Part shown: positions 10,571 through 25,500 of the stretch, in pieces | Layout: each line of letters begins with the position of its first letter | Position numbering within the stretch: position 1 is the stretch's first letter | Origin: Cylicocyclus nassatus | Lineage: Eukaryota; Nematoda; Chromadorea; Rhabditida; Strongylidae | Assembly (NCBI GenBank): GCA_958299035.1 | Contig: CATQJL010000316.1 | Coordinates: 16,090,347-16,154,346 of the forward strand | Length of the DNA: 64,000 bases | Direction: 5' to 3' | Notes under the pieces: model-generated | Told to the model about the DNA's origin: nothing | The model's database searches: none | Seen by the model: the letters and a program-made list of their open reading frames with translations, nothing else | Position numbers and translations under genes: made by a program

Positions 10571-13500
10571 GTAGGTTCAGAATTGTTTCTTACCCTTTTT
10601 CCTTCCGAATGAATGATAAAATTTTTCCTACACACTAGACAGACGTACTAACCTTGATAGACAGACGTACTAACCTTGATATATCCACGCGCTCGCCGAG
10701 TCCGATGTAAAGCGGGGACTGCTTAATGATTAGGAAAGCCAGATGCGGTGAATCTGAACCGGTCGACTCGTAGCTAGGCATTCGGCCAAAATCAAAAACG
10801 TCGAGCTCCTTCACAGTTTGAAAGGCCCTGTCAGAGCATACACTTGACTGTACGCTGCAGTTAGACACCCAGAAGCCAACATATGCTTGGTTGTAACTAA
10901 ATGCGTCGCAGAACCTACAAAACGGGGTAATTTCCGCATGAAAAACTCTCAGCTTTTGAAGTAGAGGGCAATTATTGAAATTTTTTGCATATTCTCATTA
11001 TCTATGTTTGAGGTGCACCCATGCGATAACTTCTATCAGTATGCATGTGGCAAATTTAATACAAACGCAGGAATGGACGACGACATCAGTGTGAAACTTA
11101 CCGAAAAAATACGGATGACTGTCACAGGTATATTGCTTGTGCGATTGTGTGCCTGTTTTAATCACGGAAAGGAAACAGTAATTCTCTACATCCTATTTGA
11201 AAATGTTGAGATTTGCTGAAATAAGCTGGAAATTCGCTACTGCATCACACTTTAATATTCTGCTAGTTGTTATAATGTTCTCCTTCAGTCATTTATAGTG
11301 TGATTTTGTAGCTTTCATTGCGAAAGCACATTGTAAGTATGAGACAAGTTTTTATATACTGCTTTTTCTCTTCTAAAAGAATGTCGCAAAGGCAATACTT
11401 CAACATATTGCTTCTCAAAAACGACAAAAAAAGAGCTCTATTACCGTTTGTTCCAACCAGTGCAAGTCAAAACCATCAACTCCCGTAATGGGACATTCCT
11501 ATCACATTTGCATTTAATAACCCTAGTAAGTTAGGAAATGAAGAAAAAAGACGCAACGTTTTTCTTGCCAAGATTTTATGTTTTTAAATAAGACGCAATT
11601 AGTTGCAGGTCAGACGGCGTTATCACACCATCTTGGTTTCTCCCCAGTTCCTAATTTATTAAAATGTTGTGGCCGTTCTCATCTCAGTAGACATCCGGTT
11701 GAACTTGATACAGAGTTGCGATGCGGTCGCTTGCCTCTTATGCCTTTTCCGCGCTGTATATATTTTTGTGTGATAACAGTATTCGCATTTGAATTTTATG
11801 GTTTTGTTATTGTTAAGCGATGTTCTATACTTCTATCTTCATTTCTCAAAGCTTTTCAGGAACTCTACTGATGGGAATCACGATATAGAACTTAAACACT
11901 CAGCACATGTTGCTTGCTCCAAAGAAAAAAAAGAGCAAAACCCCATCTCAAATCTTTATCCGGGAATAGAACCGAAGAAACGAGCATAACAACACGGAAC
12001 ATTGCCTCAGCAACAATCAATCTTTAACTCTAGTCACCAGCATTGCCAATGCATGTTGAACCAGATGTAAAAACTTGGGGCACTATTCAATAGAACAAAG
12101 CAGGAAATGATAACCAAAGAGCAAACTATGTCATAATCCAGGTAAATTGAAACCAAAATCGAAAAAAATTACAATAAAAAGTGTTTTTTTTGCAAAAAAA
12201 TCCTATAGACCTCAAAGTGGTCACTATACCAAAAAAAATCCACCTAATACATTTTTGGGTATAAGTACTGTATAACGACCAAGTTGTATCTCCATAGAGT
12301 TTCGGAAGGAGGTCCTATTTTAAAGTGGTTGAAAAATTCTGATTTTTGGCTCTATCACATGGATGACTTGGGTAAATTTTTGGAGATGATTATATGAAGC
12401 TTGCTTATTCCGTCGAATGCTGCTAGGAAAACGAAGACAATTTGGCTTTTTGAGACATACGGTTTATTATGGGTAACCTGATAGCATACAGAGAAAAAGC
12501 ATGCGTTTTGAATTGAGGCTGAAGGTGCGGCGCTCTACAACCTGCGTGTATCAGTTTGAATTCCAATTTGCCCACCAAATGTCTAGTGGTGACGTTTACC
12601 TTCGAAGCGATTGCAATACTTTTACACAAAATGACATAAAAGGTCTATCGCATGATTGTTACTCATGAAGCAGCTACAATGCTTTGAGCAACTGCAACCT
12701 GCGCTGAGAAGATGGAAGTCTCATGTTTCAAACATATCTCTTGAGACGCAAAAAAGTCTGACTGTAGTAAGGAAAACGTTGGGCTTTACTATTGCTATAC
12801 CTAGACAAGACTCTTTGTATGAGTGCTGATCAATCATTAGCAGCGGCTTTCAATTTTTCTTGTCCTTCACTGCTCTATCATTGCTAGAGCGGTCTTCAAA
12901 ATAAGTAAGAAAAGGCTTGTTATTTATCAAAGAGAATTTGCGAATAACTTCTGACTGCTCTTACTGATGCCTCTAGCTGCTTACATTTCGTACAGTTCTA
13001 CCTTACTTACTAGTTTGTATAGCTGCAAAGGAGTTATAATTTATTAATGCGCATTCCTCTGCTTCGCACTGGGTCTACTCGTAAGCCTTCCTCGTTCTTA
13101 TATAATGATGGCTGAAACTCACCGCGCTATGCTGAACATCACTATTGAGTTGCAAACACTAATCATTCTCAAGCCTTTTAGTGTAATATCAATAAAGTTG
13201 GACAACATTTTTTGGAAGAAAACTGTGAACTTGTATGCGCCAATGAGCGCTCATAACTCCTTGTCCGTAAACACATAAACAAGGCAAGTTGAAATCAGCA
13301 TTCCGTGCCCTACAATTTGGTGTACATCCTATCTAAAAAGGCCATTTCGACCAAAGCATTCGTTGTCAGTACCTTACATGAAACTATGACAAGCCGATGG
13401 TCTGCGCAATCCACTTGTAGCAGTTTTTCAAACAAGATTTAGATTTTTACAAATATTTTTTGGACTAGAGTCTACGGTTGAAATACTTATCAAACAAATC

Positions 13501-16500
13501 CATGAGCTTTGCGAAAAGTCCAAAGACCGACCCAGTTCTTAATTCAAGTGCCGCATGGACCCGTACAAGGTACATTTTTTATGGCACGCGTCACACGTGT
13601 TCGTCTAATGCATAGTGAACCTACACAGTGTTAAGGTATGTTATGCAAATGCGCCCTGAGAGCTTCTCTGCAGCGTGCTGTGTGAATTGACAATGAATTC
13701 GTGACATGCAGACATGAACACACATGGACATAAAGACGCACAGGCTTAGCGCTTCATTATAAGTAATAATGCATACACATACAATAATTCGGACGACCGC
13801 AGCTCTACTGGGCACGCGCTTTTCTGCAGGCGGTCAGCAGAATTTTGGAGCGTGGCCAATCCTTCAGCCGGCGGCACTTCCCTTGCGGTCGCTCATTCTG
13901 CCACTGGGCAGCAACACAGCATTTTCTGCAAGCGCTCGGTAAATAATTTCCTTCGACGAGGGCTGGCCAAATTTTCAGCAAGCGCTCGGACTCTTTTTAG
14001 GCAGTTTCGAGTGTACGTTGAGCAAGGGTGAGACTCTATGTGGCAAAGGAGTCATCGATGGTTTGATTACCCGAGTTTGGGGTACCTTCTCCCAGCGGAA
14101 GGTATCCTGGGCAGTGCGGTCCCTCACAAAGAACCGTGCGGCGCCCAATGTTATTGCATATTCTCGCAGAAAGCCCGCAAAAAGCGGCCACTGCGCCGCA
14201 TCCTATCCACAGGGACACCGCGATAGTTTTTCGAGCATCCGAGAAAAAAAATTCACCAACATTTTTCTAAATGTCAGCAAGCAACCGCAAAAAACTAAAC
14301 AACGAAATATTTTTTCGGTGCCCGCTTGCTCAAAATTCGCATGGCCGCCCGCTCCCTGCGATTATCTGAGCGGGCGAGATGACTGTTGCCGCTCGTTCTT
14401 TCGAGATACGCCCCCCGCCCGCTAGAGATATTAAGCGAGCGGGCGGAGTACCTTTAGCGGGCGATCATAATACCTTCCCTCCGCTATCCCGCTGATAGTT
14501 GCCCGCTCATCCACTCGTACATCAGACCGGACGAGCGGAGTGCCTCTGGCGGGCTGATATCAATACCTTGTCCCTCTCTCCCTCTAAAAATATGCCACTT
14601 ATTTCTGAAGACGGATTTGACAGCTTACTGTCGTTGCACTACCCCCCCCCCCCCCTGCTCTTTCTTTTGCTACAGAAGATGTGCTGGCGGCTGAATTCGA
14701 AGAATAAAGATATACAAACAATTATTAAAACAACTTATAGCTGATTACAAAACTAACTACATGCAAATACAAATGCAATGAGCATGCTCAGCGGCATAGA
14801 CTGATATTGCACTGAGATAGTAAGTGAAAAAATAAACGACAAAATCACATTTTTATGAGCAAAAAAGGTGCAACCATGTGTTTATACATACACGGAAAAT
14901 GCACTGTTCGGTACCAAAATATCCTTCTGGAACCTTCTCATTCTTTTTCTTCTAACTTCTGAAGCATTCTCAAGAGCTGGTGTGGCACTTCTGTCGCTGA
15001 AGCACATAAATTAGTTATCAAATTGTTTATTTGCTGTGATGTTCTCAAATCGCTAAGGATCCATTTCCCCGACTCGAAAATGCAAAGCGCACATCTAAAT
15101 TTGAGAATTGCAGTGTACAGCGGTGAAAACGATTTTCTCAGACGTATAATGCCATTTGCAGGCACATGAAGAGGGCGCTGTCTCTCTGCTGTGTATCAAT
15201 TCATTCAAATTTTTGTTCCTTTCTTCATCTGTCTCTCTCAGATTCTTGTTAAACCTTCAATGAATTATTTGGTAATTCACAGCAACTCTCGATCTTTAAG
15301 ATCCCACCTAGAATCCTCAAAACTTACGTCCTTTCAGGGCTTCATTCATCATGTCCAAAACCCACTTATTTTCCTCAAAATCTAAATACTGGTAATATTG
15401 TCAAACCGTGCATCTACCAACTTGTCTTTTACATTTTAACACTTTTTGTACCTCTTCAAGCGGGTTTTCAGTGCTTTCTTCCTCCGGTTTGGTTCATTCT
15501 GACGGAGAATTCCTGGATTTATCTGAGATCCGTGATCTCAATGCACTTTGTAGAAAGACACTTGCTTGCAAATGTTCCTGAAACTTACTCGTTCCAGTAC
15601 AAGCTGATACAAAGACCAAAGTTGTTGATATGCATTCTCTTTTCTTTCCATGCCAATCCTTAGCTATTTGCGTTGGACTGACTTAGATTGCTATTCTCAT
15701 AAATTTTATGAAATGTTTGTAAGAACCTGCCTGAACGAAATATTCGCGTTTATCTTCCATAGCTTTGAGCAACTGCTCAGACAGACGATGGGATACCTCC
15801 GGAGCAGAAGTGGCAGGGTCGCGGGCTTCCCCCAGCGGAGGATTGCCACTTCGCGCTCCAAAGCCCTGCCATTTCACGCATTTTTGTGCTCCGGGGCTCT
15901 CCCAAAAGTGGCGCTCCTTCGGAGCAGAGAATTACGCGTCGCGGAGAGGGGTCCCATTCGTCCTGTTTGTGACGTCACCGTGACGTCACGGTGAATAAAT
16001 GGGACCGCTCTCCGCAACGCGCAAATCTCTCTCTGCTCCGGAGGTGCGCCACTTTTGGGAGAGCCCCGGAGCACAAAAATGCGTAAAATGGCAGGGCTCC
16101 GGAGCGCGAAGTGGCAGACTAGCGCCATATGCCCGCCGGAGGTATCCCTTCCACTGTCTGAGTGTGTACACAAATAGAAACATTAGTATCTGGAGCATTT
16201 CTCCCCGCATTTTCCATACCTTTGCAGTTTTTTTGTTGTAATGGCTCGCTATCTCAGCTCAAAAAAGATATTGATAACGATAATAACAAACAGAAAACGC
16301 AGCCATACCGTTATTCTATTAGCAATGTTCCACAGGTGATGGTTATCGGGTCCGTTCAAGTGGTTTAGATCTCCATATGTCGTTCTTGCAACATCACTAC
16401 GTTGGATCTCACGAATTCTTGCAAAAGCGTTTTTTTGCCTTTGTAGGTTACAAAGGTAGAATTCAAAAAGTTGCTTCATTGAATTTTGTTAACGCATGCT

Positions 16501-19500
16501 TGACAGTATGCTTGCCGGCTTGTCCATTTATAAAACATTGTTCGCAATCGTATAAGGATGTAGAAGAAGAGGAAGGGAATGTTTCAGGATTACGAGAACG
16601 TGTATCAAAGTGAAATTCACACCTCTCGTAGACGTTCGCCAAAAAATCAAGAACTCTTCAATTTTTTGTGCAAAACCTCACAAACATTTACCTTGAGGAA
16701 CCTCCTCTTTTATCGGCTATCCCGCGAAAAAGCTGGATACTCACAGTCCACAAAGAATTCTCACACAATATTTCTAGTGGAGCCTCAAGCAAATTCGAAG
16801 CTCAGCCTGAAGCCTAAACGTACATGATGTTCACAATGCTGACTTCGACTTGGCTAGAATCTTGCCTACTGAAAAGAACTTCTTCAATTTTTTGTGTCGG
16901 CTTTATGCGCGTGTGCATTATTTCGGCTATCACGGAGCAACAGAAATGTCTTGCAACTCCTATTACCATCTCATTCGCCTCACACTGGGCATTTTCTTAA
17001 ACGAATACTACAAGTTGATTTTCGCCATAACTGCGTAATGAAGTAGTCTGATGTAGCGTCACTCTACAAGGAAATGGTTCGTCACCATGCCCCACCCACA
17101 GTTGAATGGCAACGTTTGTGTAAAATGGTACCACAGCAACATTTTAATAATTTTATAAAAATCTGGCCATCTGGTCGCACTAAAAGGAGCGTTTGTGCTT
17201 AACATGTTTGAAACAGTCGCAGAGGTTTGCAGCGGCGAAGAGAAAAAACAGGAATCTTTTAAGCTCGCAAGAAAGTTTGCAGCTTATGACGTCATTCCAA
17301 TAAGATCCGGACATTTAAACAAAACATCCCCCTTTGATAAACTCGGTCAAACCAAAAACATGATTATTATGTTTGCCATTTACTCTGATAGAGTTACAAA
17401 CGTTCAAACTTTGAAAAGGTGCTTAGGGTCCAGGAATGAACAGGCTGCGGGCAATGCAAAAGACTGTCTTGAGTCAACATTGAAACATTATTCCTGGCTA
17501 GCTGGCTTCCCGGTCCAGCCTGGGTCATACTTTAGGAGAATGGTCAAGGCTACACCTTATCCCCCCTCCCGTCTTTTTCGTTCGGTTCAGCCATGTCCTC
17601 CTCCTTCTTTTTCCGTAGTCCCGGTACTGAAAGCTCCTCGCTTACTCTCCTGAATGAGCTTACCTCGAAACGATTTCGAGTAGTTGCATCTTCTTCACTT
17701 CAAAATGAAAATAAAGTTTATTGCATTGCTTACATCAAAATGTGCAAGCATTTTGTTAACGATTGATGAATGTTCATTTATATCGCAAAGTGCTAAAAAT
17801 CAATGAATCGGTAGAACCACTAAGCGAAAAGTAGTCTATCGTGGGCGCAGGGGTTGATAACACATGTGTGCAAACTTTGGTGCTTTTTGGTTCACTCGCA
17901 AAGATTTCTATCCTTAACATACTTCGCGGAAACGTACTTACTCACAAAATTTGAACTTTATACAGGATGTCCCAAAAATGTGCCTACTGTTTGATTGTAA
18001 ATAACGCTCTTGTAATGAACTGTTTAGAAGCTTTAAGTATAATTTGTAGAGGGAGTTTAACACGTTGACGACAGTGCCGCGCAATGGTGCGCGGCGGCCT
18101 TAATTTCAATACTATCTGTCCAATCCTCTCAGTTTTTGCTCATATAATCAACATAGGCTCAGATGTACTTCATGTATTAGCCCCGCCCCTTTTGGCAAAT
18201 CCCGCCCACTTTTATGCCTCTCAAAGGATCCTTTTTGTCCACAAAAAGCATGGATGAGGCTGTAGATGAACGCAAAGACTTCAAGCAACTTCTAGCCAGG
18301 CCCGCCCACCGTCAGGCAAGCTCCGACCTCTGCGTGGTAGGCTCCGCCCACTTCAAAAGTGGCGGAAATCGCATAAATTCTTGAAATTTGGGCAATTTCC
18401 GACATTTTTGATCGAGTGGGCGGAGTTTGCCAGGGGGGCGAGGCTTGCACACTTTGTACTTTGTGCATGGATGCATGCATACATACATGGGCCACGCGTA
18501 GGGATGCATCGAAACGTCTCGTCCACAGGGACAGACCTCAAAAAAATGGCTCGTCGTCAACGTGTTAACAGATTGACGACAGCGTGACCCACATGGTGGT
18601 CATGCAATGACTGCCACGTGGACAATGTCACTCACATGGTGGATCATGGCTAAAAATTCGCCAAAATGAATACAATCTTGAGGTAAATTCGTTTCAGAAC
18701 TTCTCTTACGCTCTGATTCTACGGGTTACTACCGCATTTCTTCTCTGCTCTAAAATTACCGTAGATTTATTGCAGACGACGATCTGCTTAATTTTAGCTG
18801 AAAATTTTCAACTTTATGGAAGGCATTGTCCCACAAGACAGACAACTGAAAATGCGCGCTGTCCTCAACGTGTTAAACTTAGATTTACAGTATGGAGAGA
18901 ATTACTATAGCTCTTCATTACTGTAGGATTACGGTACGAACTTCGACAAAGATTTTAGGCCATTAAAGGCTCTATTCTGTCTCGAAACAAAATCAAACAA
19001 GCCAAAAACTCTCATAGTACGGTAATGGAAACCGCTGATTTCGAATTCGAAATTTCCATTTTACTGTGATGCTTCTTTCCTAAGTTATTCCCTGTAAATC
19101 GTAATACCTCAACTCCCAACATTTGTCAAGAATGTAATTACGCCGTCAAAAAAGCTGAAAACACTCGTAAAAAGTTGTTAGGTGGAATCAGCATGCGCGA
19201 AAACCAAATTTTTCAGATTTTTTGAAAAAAAATTTCATTGTGCTATATTTCAAGAAGGTTCCATATGCTGGAAGTTCTTACCATAATCCTACAGTAATGA
19301 ATAGCAATAGATGATGCGCTCCATACTGTTAATCTAAATTTAACCTCGCTCTACAAAATGGTACCTAAAGCTTCTCGAAACACTTTATTACAAGAGAGTT
19401 ATCTACAATCAAACAGTAAGCACATTTTTGGGACACCCTGTATATTTCAGATTAAAACCCCTCACAACGGGACGATGGTTCACGTTTTCATCTGTTTTTG

Positions 19501-22500
19501 ATGATGCTTTTATCATCCATGCAAGACTGTGAACCCGCAATAACTTGCCGTACTAAATTTTTTGAAAAAATTGCGTGATATACCGTGCCAAAGGCGACAA
19601 TTTTTGCAAGCATCTTCATGCCTGCAAGTGCGCTGAGGAAGATGGAGTTCTGACCTTATTACCTTCAATTGTGATATAAAGATTCTTTGTCGGTTTGTGT
19701 GATTGGGCTGATTGGTTTGGCTCACGCGAGAAAATTTTATTTGCCTTCTCTTCTCACATCACTTCTCTTTTTGTCACATAGCTAACATTCAACACTCCAG
19801 GACTGTTGATAGACGCAAGAAGAATACCTTCTAAAACGTTTGAACTGGCACAGCATTACTATAGAAGCTGTCTGCAAAGCCATCAAGCTCTGGAACGGCT
19901 TGGAGGACACAGCCAATTCGTGATTGAAAAAATTCGAGTAAGTCAATTCTTGTGTTCTCTTTATATGGCTTCTTTAACGCCTTATAAACAAGAAAGGATG
20001 AGTGGCTCAGAAGGAGATACGGCTAAACCCGGTGTCATTAGCGATCAATAAACGCCGCTCGACCATCCAAGCTCTCTATCCTCTAATCATGGTAAAATTT
20101 CAACAGTTAATTTAAGAGGATCAAAGACCAAATAAAACTTGACCTAAACAATTTATTGCAACGGTCTGATACCGCTTGGCAATCGATGAACACAAATTTT
20201 ATATCACGCTGATTCAGATTATACATAGCTTACCTCAATTACCACTTTCGAATGTGGGTCTGCCATCGCAAAGAGTGTTCTTCTATTACTGATACCTTTT
20301 TATAATTTTCGCAATCCTATCTTTTTCCGTATCCGTTCATTTCCTCCACATGTTTTCATTTCAGTAACACTATGCGATAAGAAACGATGTCGTCCGCGAA
20401 ACAAAAAGTTCAGAAGAGTTCCTCATTTTTCATTTTCTTTTTTCAGAGCATAATGACTTCGTCCTCTGCAATGCCGCGTTGGATCATTGGCAAGGCTGTG
20501 CCGCCTTTCGATTCCCTTATGCAATCAAGCTTATCCGGCAAATATAGCTGTTATTGTTGAACTTTTTATAGCAGTCGGTCAACTCCTCACATGAATAGAT
20601 TCACTCTTGATCGACCTACTGACTGACGAAATAGCATTGATTTCGACGCTGTCAAAGGTTTCTTGTTTCGATGAAAGGTATGACGGATCAGGAGCCCGTT
20701 GGCATTGTTCTTTCTTCATAAACATGGCCATTTTCTCATATTAAAGCATCGTAAGCTACAGAATGAATTTATTGCAGAAAAGAACTTTGCAGCATTCAGT
20801 AGTCAAAGAACGGCTGCGGGATACCGGTGTGCTTGCTTGCAAGGGTCCTTCAAGTTTTTTAACGCATACTTAGATATACTCACCGGCCGGCCACGGGCGA
20901 AGGCTGGCTGATGCAACTGTCTTTTCGACCGAGGCGATCGCCGGCTGGACACCGCCTGTCAGACATTCGCATAGGCCGGCGCCCGGCTGGCGGAACATCG
21001 TTTTCCGTCCGGATCGTTCATGCACGTTCCCCGGCCAGTGGCTGTATCATCGCGCGCGGTACTTTGCAATTTTGTCGCTATAAATCAGTTCGTTACATGT
21101 TTTTGCTCCAAATTCAAATCTTAAGAATGTTTCTCTTCCTTGTATTACGCTCAAAGTTTCCAATTTATAATGTCCTTGTCGTGATATTGTCGAAACTGTA
21201 CGATAGCCTCCATCCCTCGAAGGAATCCACCAATCATGGATGCACTATCGTCGAAATGAATAACACGGCAACGTGAATAATTCAAAATAAAAAAGATTAG
21301 GATATGCTGATATTTTTCAACGGTAAGCGCATTTTGGTGCATGCCGCGCTTCTGCGCCTCGGGCGGACGTCAGCCGTCAAAATTTGACCAGTCGGCCGTC
21401 TCTAAGTTGCGCTCCAAATGTTGGCGCGCCGGCTGGGAAGGGTCTCATCGCCCGGTTGCCGCCCGGTAAATGTTTCTGAGTTGTAAGAGGCATTCACGCC
21501 ATGGATTCGTAGTTTCCTTCGATCGTCTCGTGATTGTTTTGACGGCCGAATGCCTATTAAGTGTGAGAAATGTCATATTGGGTCACCAAGACCTCGATTA
21601 AAATTTTTCAACACCGTAAAAGCTCACAAACTCTAGTAATGTTTAGATTACAAAGTTTTGTTGGAAACCCATGATGCGCGTATAGTTTGAATGACAAACT
21701 TTGTGATTTTTTTCTCAAAGCATTGCTGCAAAGCGACGACTATTGCAGGAGTAAGTATTACAAATGAGTTGCCAGGAGCACGTATCAGATGAATTGCATC
21801 ACTCTAACATCAAACGCAAAAGGGATTTCCTTGCTCTTCTTTCGCTTAGGCTGTATTGCCGCAGAATGTGGCGCACTCCACCGCTGATATAAACTATGTT
21901 TATCATAAGTGCGCTATTGTAATCGCAATGTCACCGAGCAACGTAGACGACAAACACAAAAAGAAAAATGCGGTAAGAGATAATTTACTAAAATGGGTAT
22001 GGTAAAGAGAAGAACGACCAAAATGTCAAATTGCCTTGCAGCACACTTTGCAGGGTGTCCCAAAAAGAAGTGCCTTTGTTTGATTGTAAATAACTCTTTT
22101 GTAATGAAGTCTTTATTCTATAATACTATGTAGGTATTATAGAATAAAGACAGGAAGAATAATACTATGCAGGTATGATAGAATAAAGATTTTTAATACC
22201 TATTATTAACGACAGCCCGACCTTAGGGAGTTGATAGGTGCTGTAGGCGATTCGCTGAAAACTGATATGTGATATAGACCAAAGATATGTCCCAAAAATT
22301 CTTTTCTTAAATTACGTATTATTTTAACAAAACATTGGCAGTGATAAGTTATTACGCCATTTCTTATTTTCTTGGTTAAAGAAATGCGATTATTAGTTGG
22401 GGATATCAAGTACAAAGGTAGCACTCCGAATGGCAAACAGGTCACTGGGATAAGTAGTACGTAATGGGAGGTTCTTTCTTTAGCGGAATACTTATAGACT

Positions 22501-25500
22501 GTGCTGTCTTTGACAATGGAGCTCGCGGCCTCTTACATTTTCATAGACCTCGCCGAAAATCCATGAGCATGCTGCGCAATTCTGCGTTCGAAAAGCAGCG
22601 TTGCGTTCTGAGAGTGCTTCTAGAAGCATCACCGTTTCACAAACGATCAACAATCCAAAAGCAAATCAACATTCTTCATCTTCTAGACATTGCGTTAACA
22701 GAAAGACATCTTCAAGATGCTACGCTTTATGAAATGTCCACAAAAGATGAGTTTCAAAACAATACCGCAAACTGAACAGAGAATGGACGAAAACAGCGAA
22801 GGCAGCAAACTTACCACCTGATATCATTAGCCGCCTTAGAAATGATTTGCCAACGTTGCCCAGTACTTTATCTTCTAATCAAAACACCCAAAATCCAATC
22901 CACAAGCGATCTCGCATCTGAAGACCCCGCAACGTACAAGGTTAGGCCAATAATCAGTTGTGTGGATGGGCCACAGATAGGATAGGATGGTATCTAAGTC
23001 ATATCTTGGTACACTTACTTGAATTTATTCATTCCCATCTAGGCAATACAAACATGTTCCTAGACCGTCTTCACGCAACACGTATTGATAAATCTTTTGT
23101 CATGGAGTCATTCGACGTAAGCGTACACTAATGTATCTAATGACTCCGCTATGCAGGCCGTTTGTGAACTTCTGATAGTGCATGAGCAAGCCATAAGACT
23201 TTTCAGACTTTCCCAAATAATGATCTTGCTGAAATCGTGTCTAGAATGCAACGTATTTAGATGGTTGGCAAACTATTTCGCGCAAATAAGGGGATTGGCC
23301 ATGGGCCAGAGGTTGGCACCAACGTGAGCGGTAATTTTTATGGCTAAAATTGAGAAACCAGTGTTGTAGTTACGTCCCCTGCTTTATTGTAGATACATCG
23401 ACGACGACTGCTTCATCATCTGTGCCACTCAAGCAGATGTTGATGAATGCTTTGAGTTGATGAATACACAATCGGAACACGTAAGACTTACTCGGGAAAA
23501 GCCCACCAACGAATGGTTGCTCTTCTTGAACGTACAAGTGAACATCACTGATGGCAGCCAAAAAACGAAGTGGTATCGAAAGCTTACGAATAAGAACATT
23601 CTGATTCATACCCGCTCAGCGCATCCCCTACAGACAAAAAAAGCTGTGGTCAGAAACATGTTTCGCACAGCCGCGAATGTTTGTAGTGGTCGAGAAGAGA
23701 AGATGGAGTCGTTGGCCGTTGCACGTATGATAGCTTCATCCAATGGTTATGAAAATAAGATAATGCAATGTAGGGCCCATCAAAGAAGTAACGTAGAGAA
23801 AAGATTCGCAAACAGCAGAAAAGATACCATTCTGTATACCCTTTATCTCTAATGAAGTGCCGTCATTCGGCGATGTCTGAGGAGAGCAGGGTTGGACAAT
23901 TCGGTCTTGGTATTACATATGCCCCCGAACAATTTGAAACGCATTCTTGTTCGGAATGGCATGTACGACCGCAGCTGCACTACGCCAAACTGTCTGATAT
24001 GTCCCACAGCAAAGGATGGCGACTGTATGAGTACAGGGGTTGCCTACCTCATCTCATGCAAAAGTTGCGGTGACGAGTATATTGGAGAAACAGCGCGCCC
24101 ACTATGCGTACGCATCAAAGAACATCTCAGAGGCAAAGAAAGATTACGCCCATCCACTCCACTAGGCGTCCACAGAGTGCACGAGAATCGAAGAGTGAAT
24201 TTTGAAGTGAATATAGAAATCCTTGCGCGTGATTTTCTGATCCGATGAAGACAATGTTTAATTATCCACTCACGCGATCAGTCAGCGCTCCTTTATACTT
24301 AAAAATTCCACCGGCGATCGAAAAAGTGAGTATTGTGGCAGCTTGCTTGTGATCCGAAAGAAAGCTTAGAAATTTGCTTGTGACGCTGACGAGATGCTTG
24401 ATCGGATAGTTTATGGATTGTTGTCGCCCATTTCAGGCTCTGAAGAAGGCGACATAGCCGAAACGTCAGCCTAATAAATATTGTTACCAATCTCGGACGT
24501 GGCTCAACAATCAAATCGACACAATCAACAATCCATTTTTCCCGATGCCGCTTGTCTGAACGCATGGTCGCCTACTCTCGGCAACTTTCTGAGAATCTGG
24601 ATGTTTAAAGTTTTTTATGCATTTTCCTTTTTTTCGGGCATTTGGAACTCTTTACATTTTGGCTCCAAAATTCTGGCACATTCTGCTTGGTGCAAATGCT
24701 CTACAACTGTCTTCTAGAGCTCGTTTTTCTTTGTCAAATGGTATCCTACAGTTTCCTGCTTCGACAGCACATGATAGTTTCCAGCTTATTTTATATATTT
24801 ACTAACTGGTACAGCTGGCTCCGTCCGGCCCTCTCAAAACACTATAATAAATTTCCCATTTCCTTTCCTGTACAATCATTCCCTGTACCTTCTTCAACAT
24901 GCCAACTTCCTATTATTTTGTTTTCAATCAGCATGTCCACCTACCCCCTCCCTTTTCTTCCAACTCCCATAACTCAAACTTTGCAAAAAAATCGATGAAA
25001 TCATAAAAGTAATAGACAATTTCAAAAACTGAATCGTGTTCGTAAACAACATGCTCATTTATTCTCTCCCTCCCCTCAAGTGTCCCATATGTTCATTCCC
25101 AGCGCCGTATTTCAAAGTTTGCAAAAAATCAATAAAATCGGCATCAATCATTAACAAAAGGTAGCCTATAATATCCGCCCCGCCCCGAAGTGTATGTGAG
25201 CAAAGTTTGGTCTGGTTCGGTTTGAAAATAAAAATTTTTGTTCGAAACATACGCACAGACACATACAAATACATAGAGACAGATAGAAAGAGATCCAGTT
25301 CTGTATATGTTGTATAAAGCTGAATGTCTGTTTGTATGTAACGTACGTCGGTATCTATATATTACACGAGATTTTCACTTTTGGGCAGTCCTGGGCCAAA
25401 CTTTGAAAACTTCGCCACGAACATCTACGGTTGTCGACCACTTTTGTTATTTTCTGCATTAAATTATCCACTTCTTGCAGGCATTTTTGAACAAGGGGCC

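Larger units (their letters stand above)
17963..19440. mobile_element. TIR element with CAGGRTGTCCCAAAAATGTG ends
   Basis: The left end CAGGATGTCCCAAAAATGTG and right end CACATTTTTGGGACACCCTG are inverted copies flanked by TA. The subterminal parts also pair (ACTGTTTGATTGTA with TACAATCAAACAGT). TA target and end sequence fit a mariner/Tc1-type non-autonomous element. Two other elements are nested inside (18061-18564 and 18569-18872). Confidence 0.8.

Noticed and set aside
13621..13815. Minus-strand frame with Cys and Val-rich sequence as a secreted peptide
   Set aside because: It lies in the CA-rich tail of the dispersed 0.7-kb repeat family; the same tail gives frames in the other copies.
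15650..16241. Several overlapping GC-rich open frames on both strands
   Set aside because: They are mirror-image readings of the foldback element at 15776-16162.
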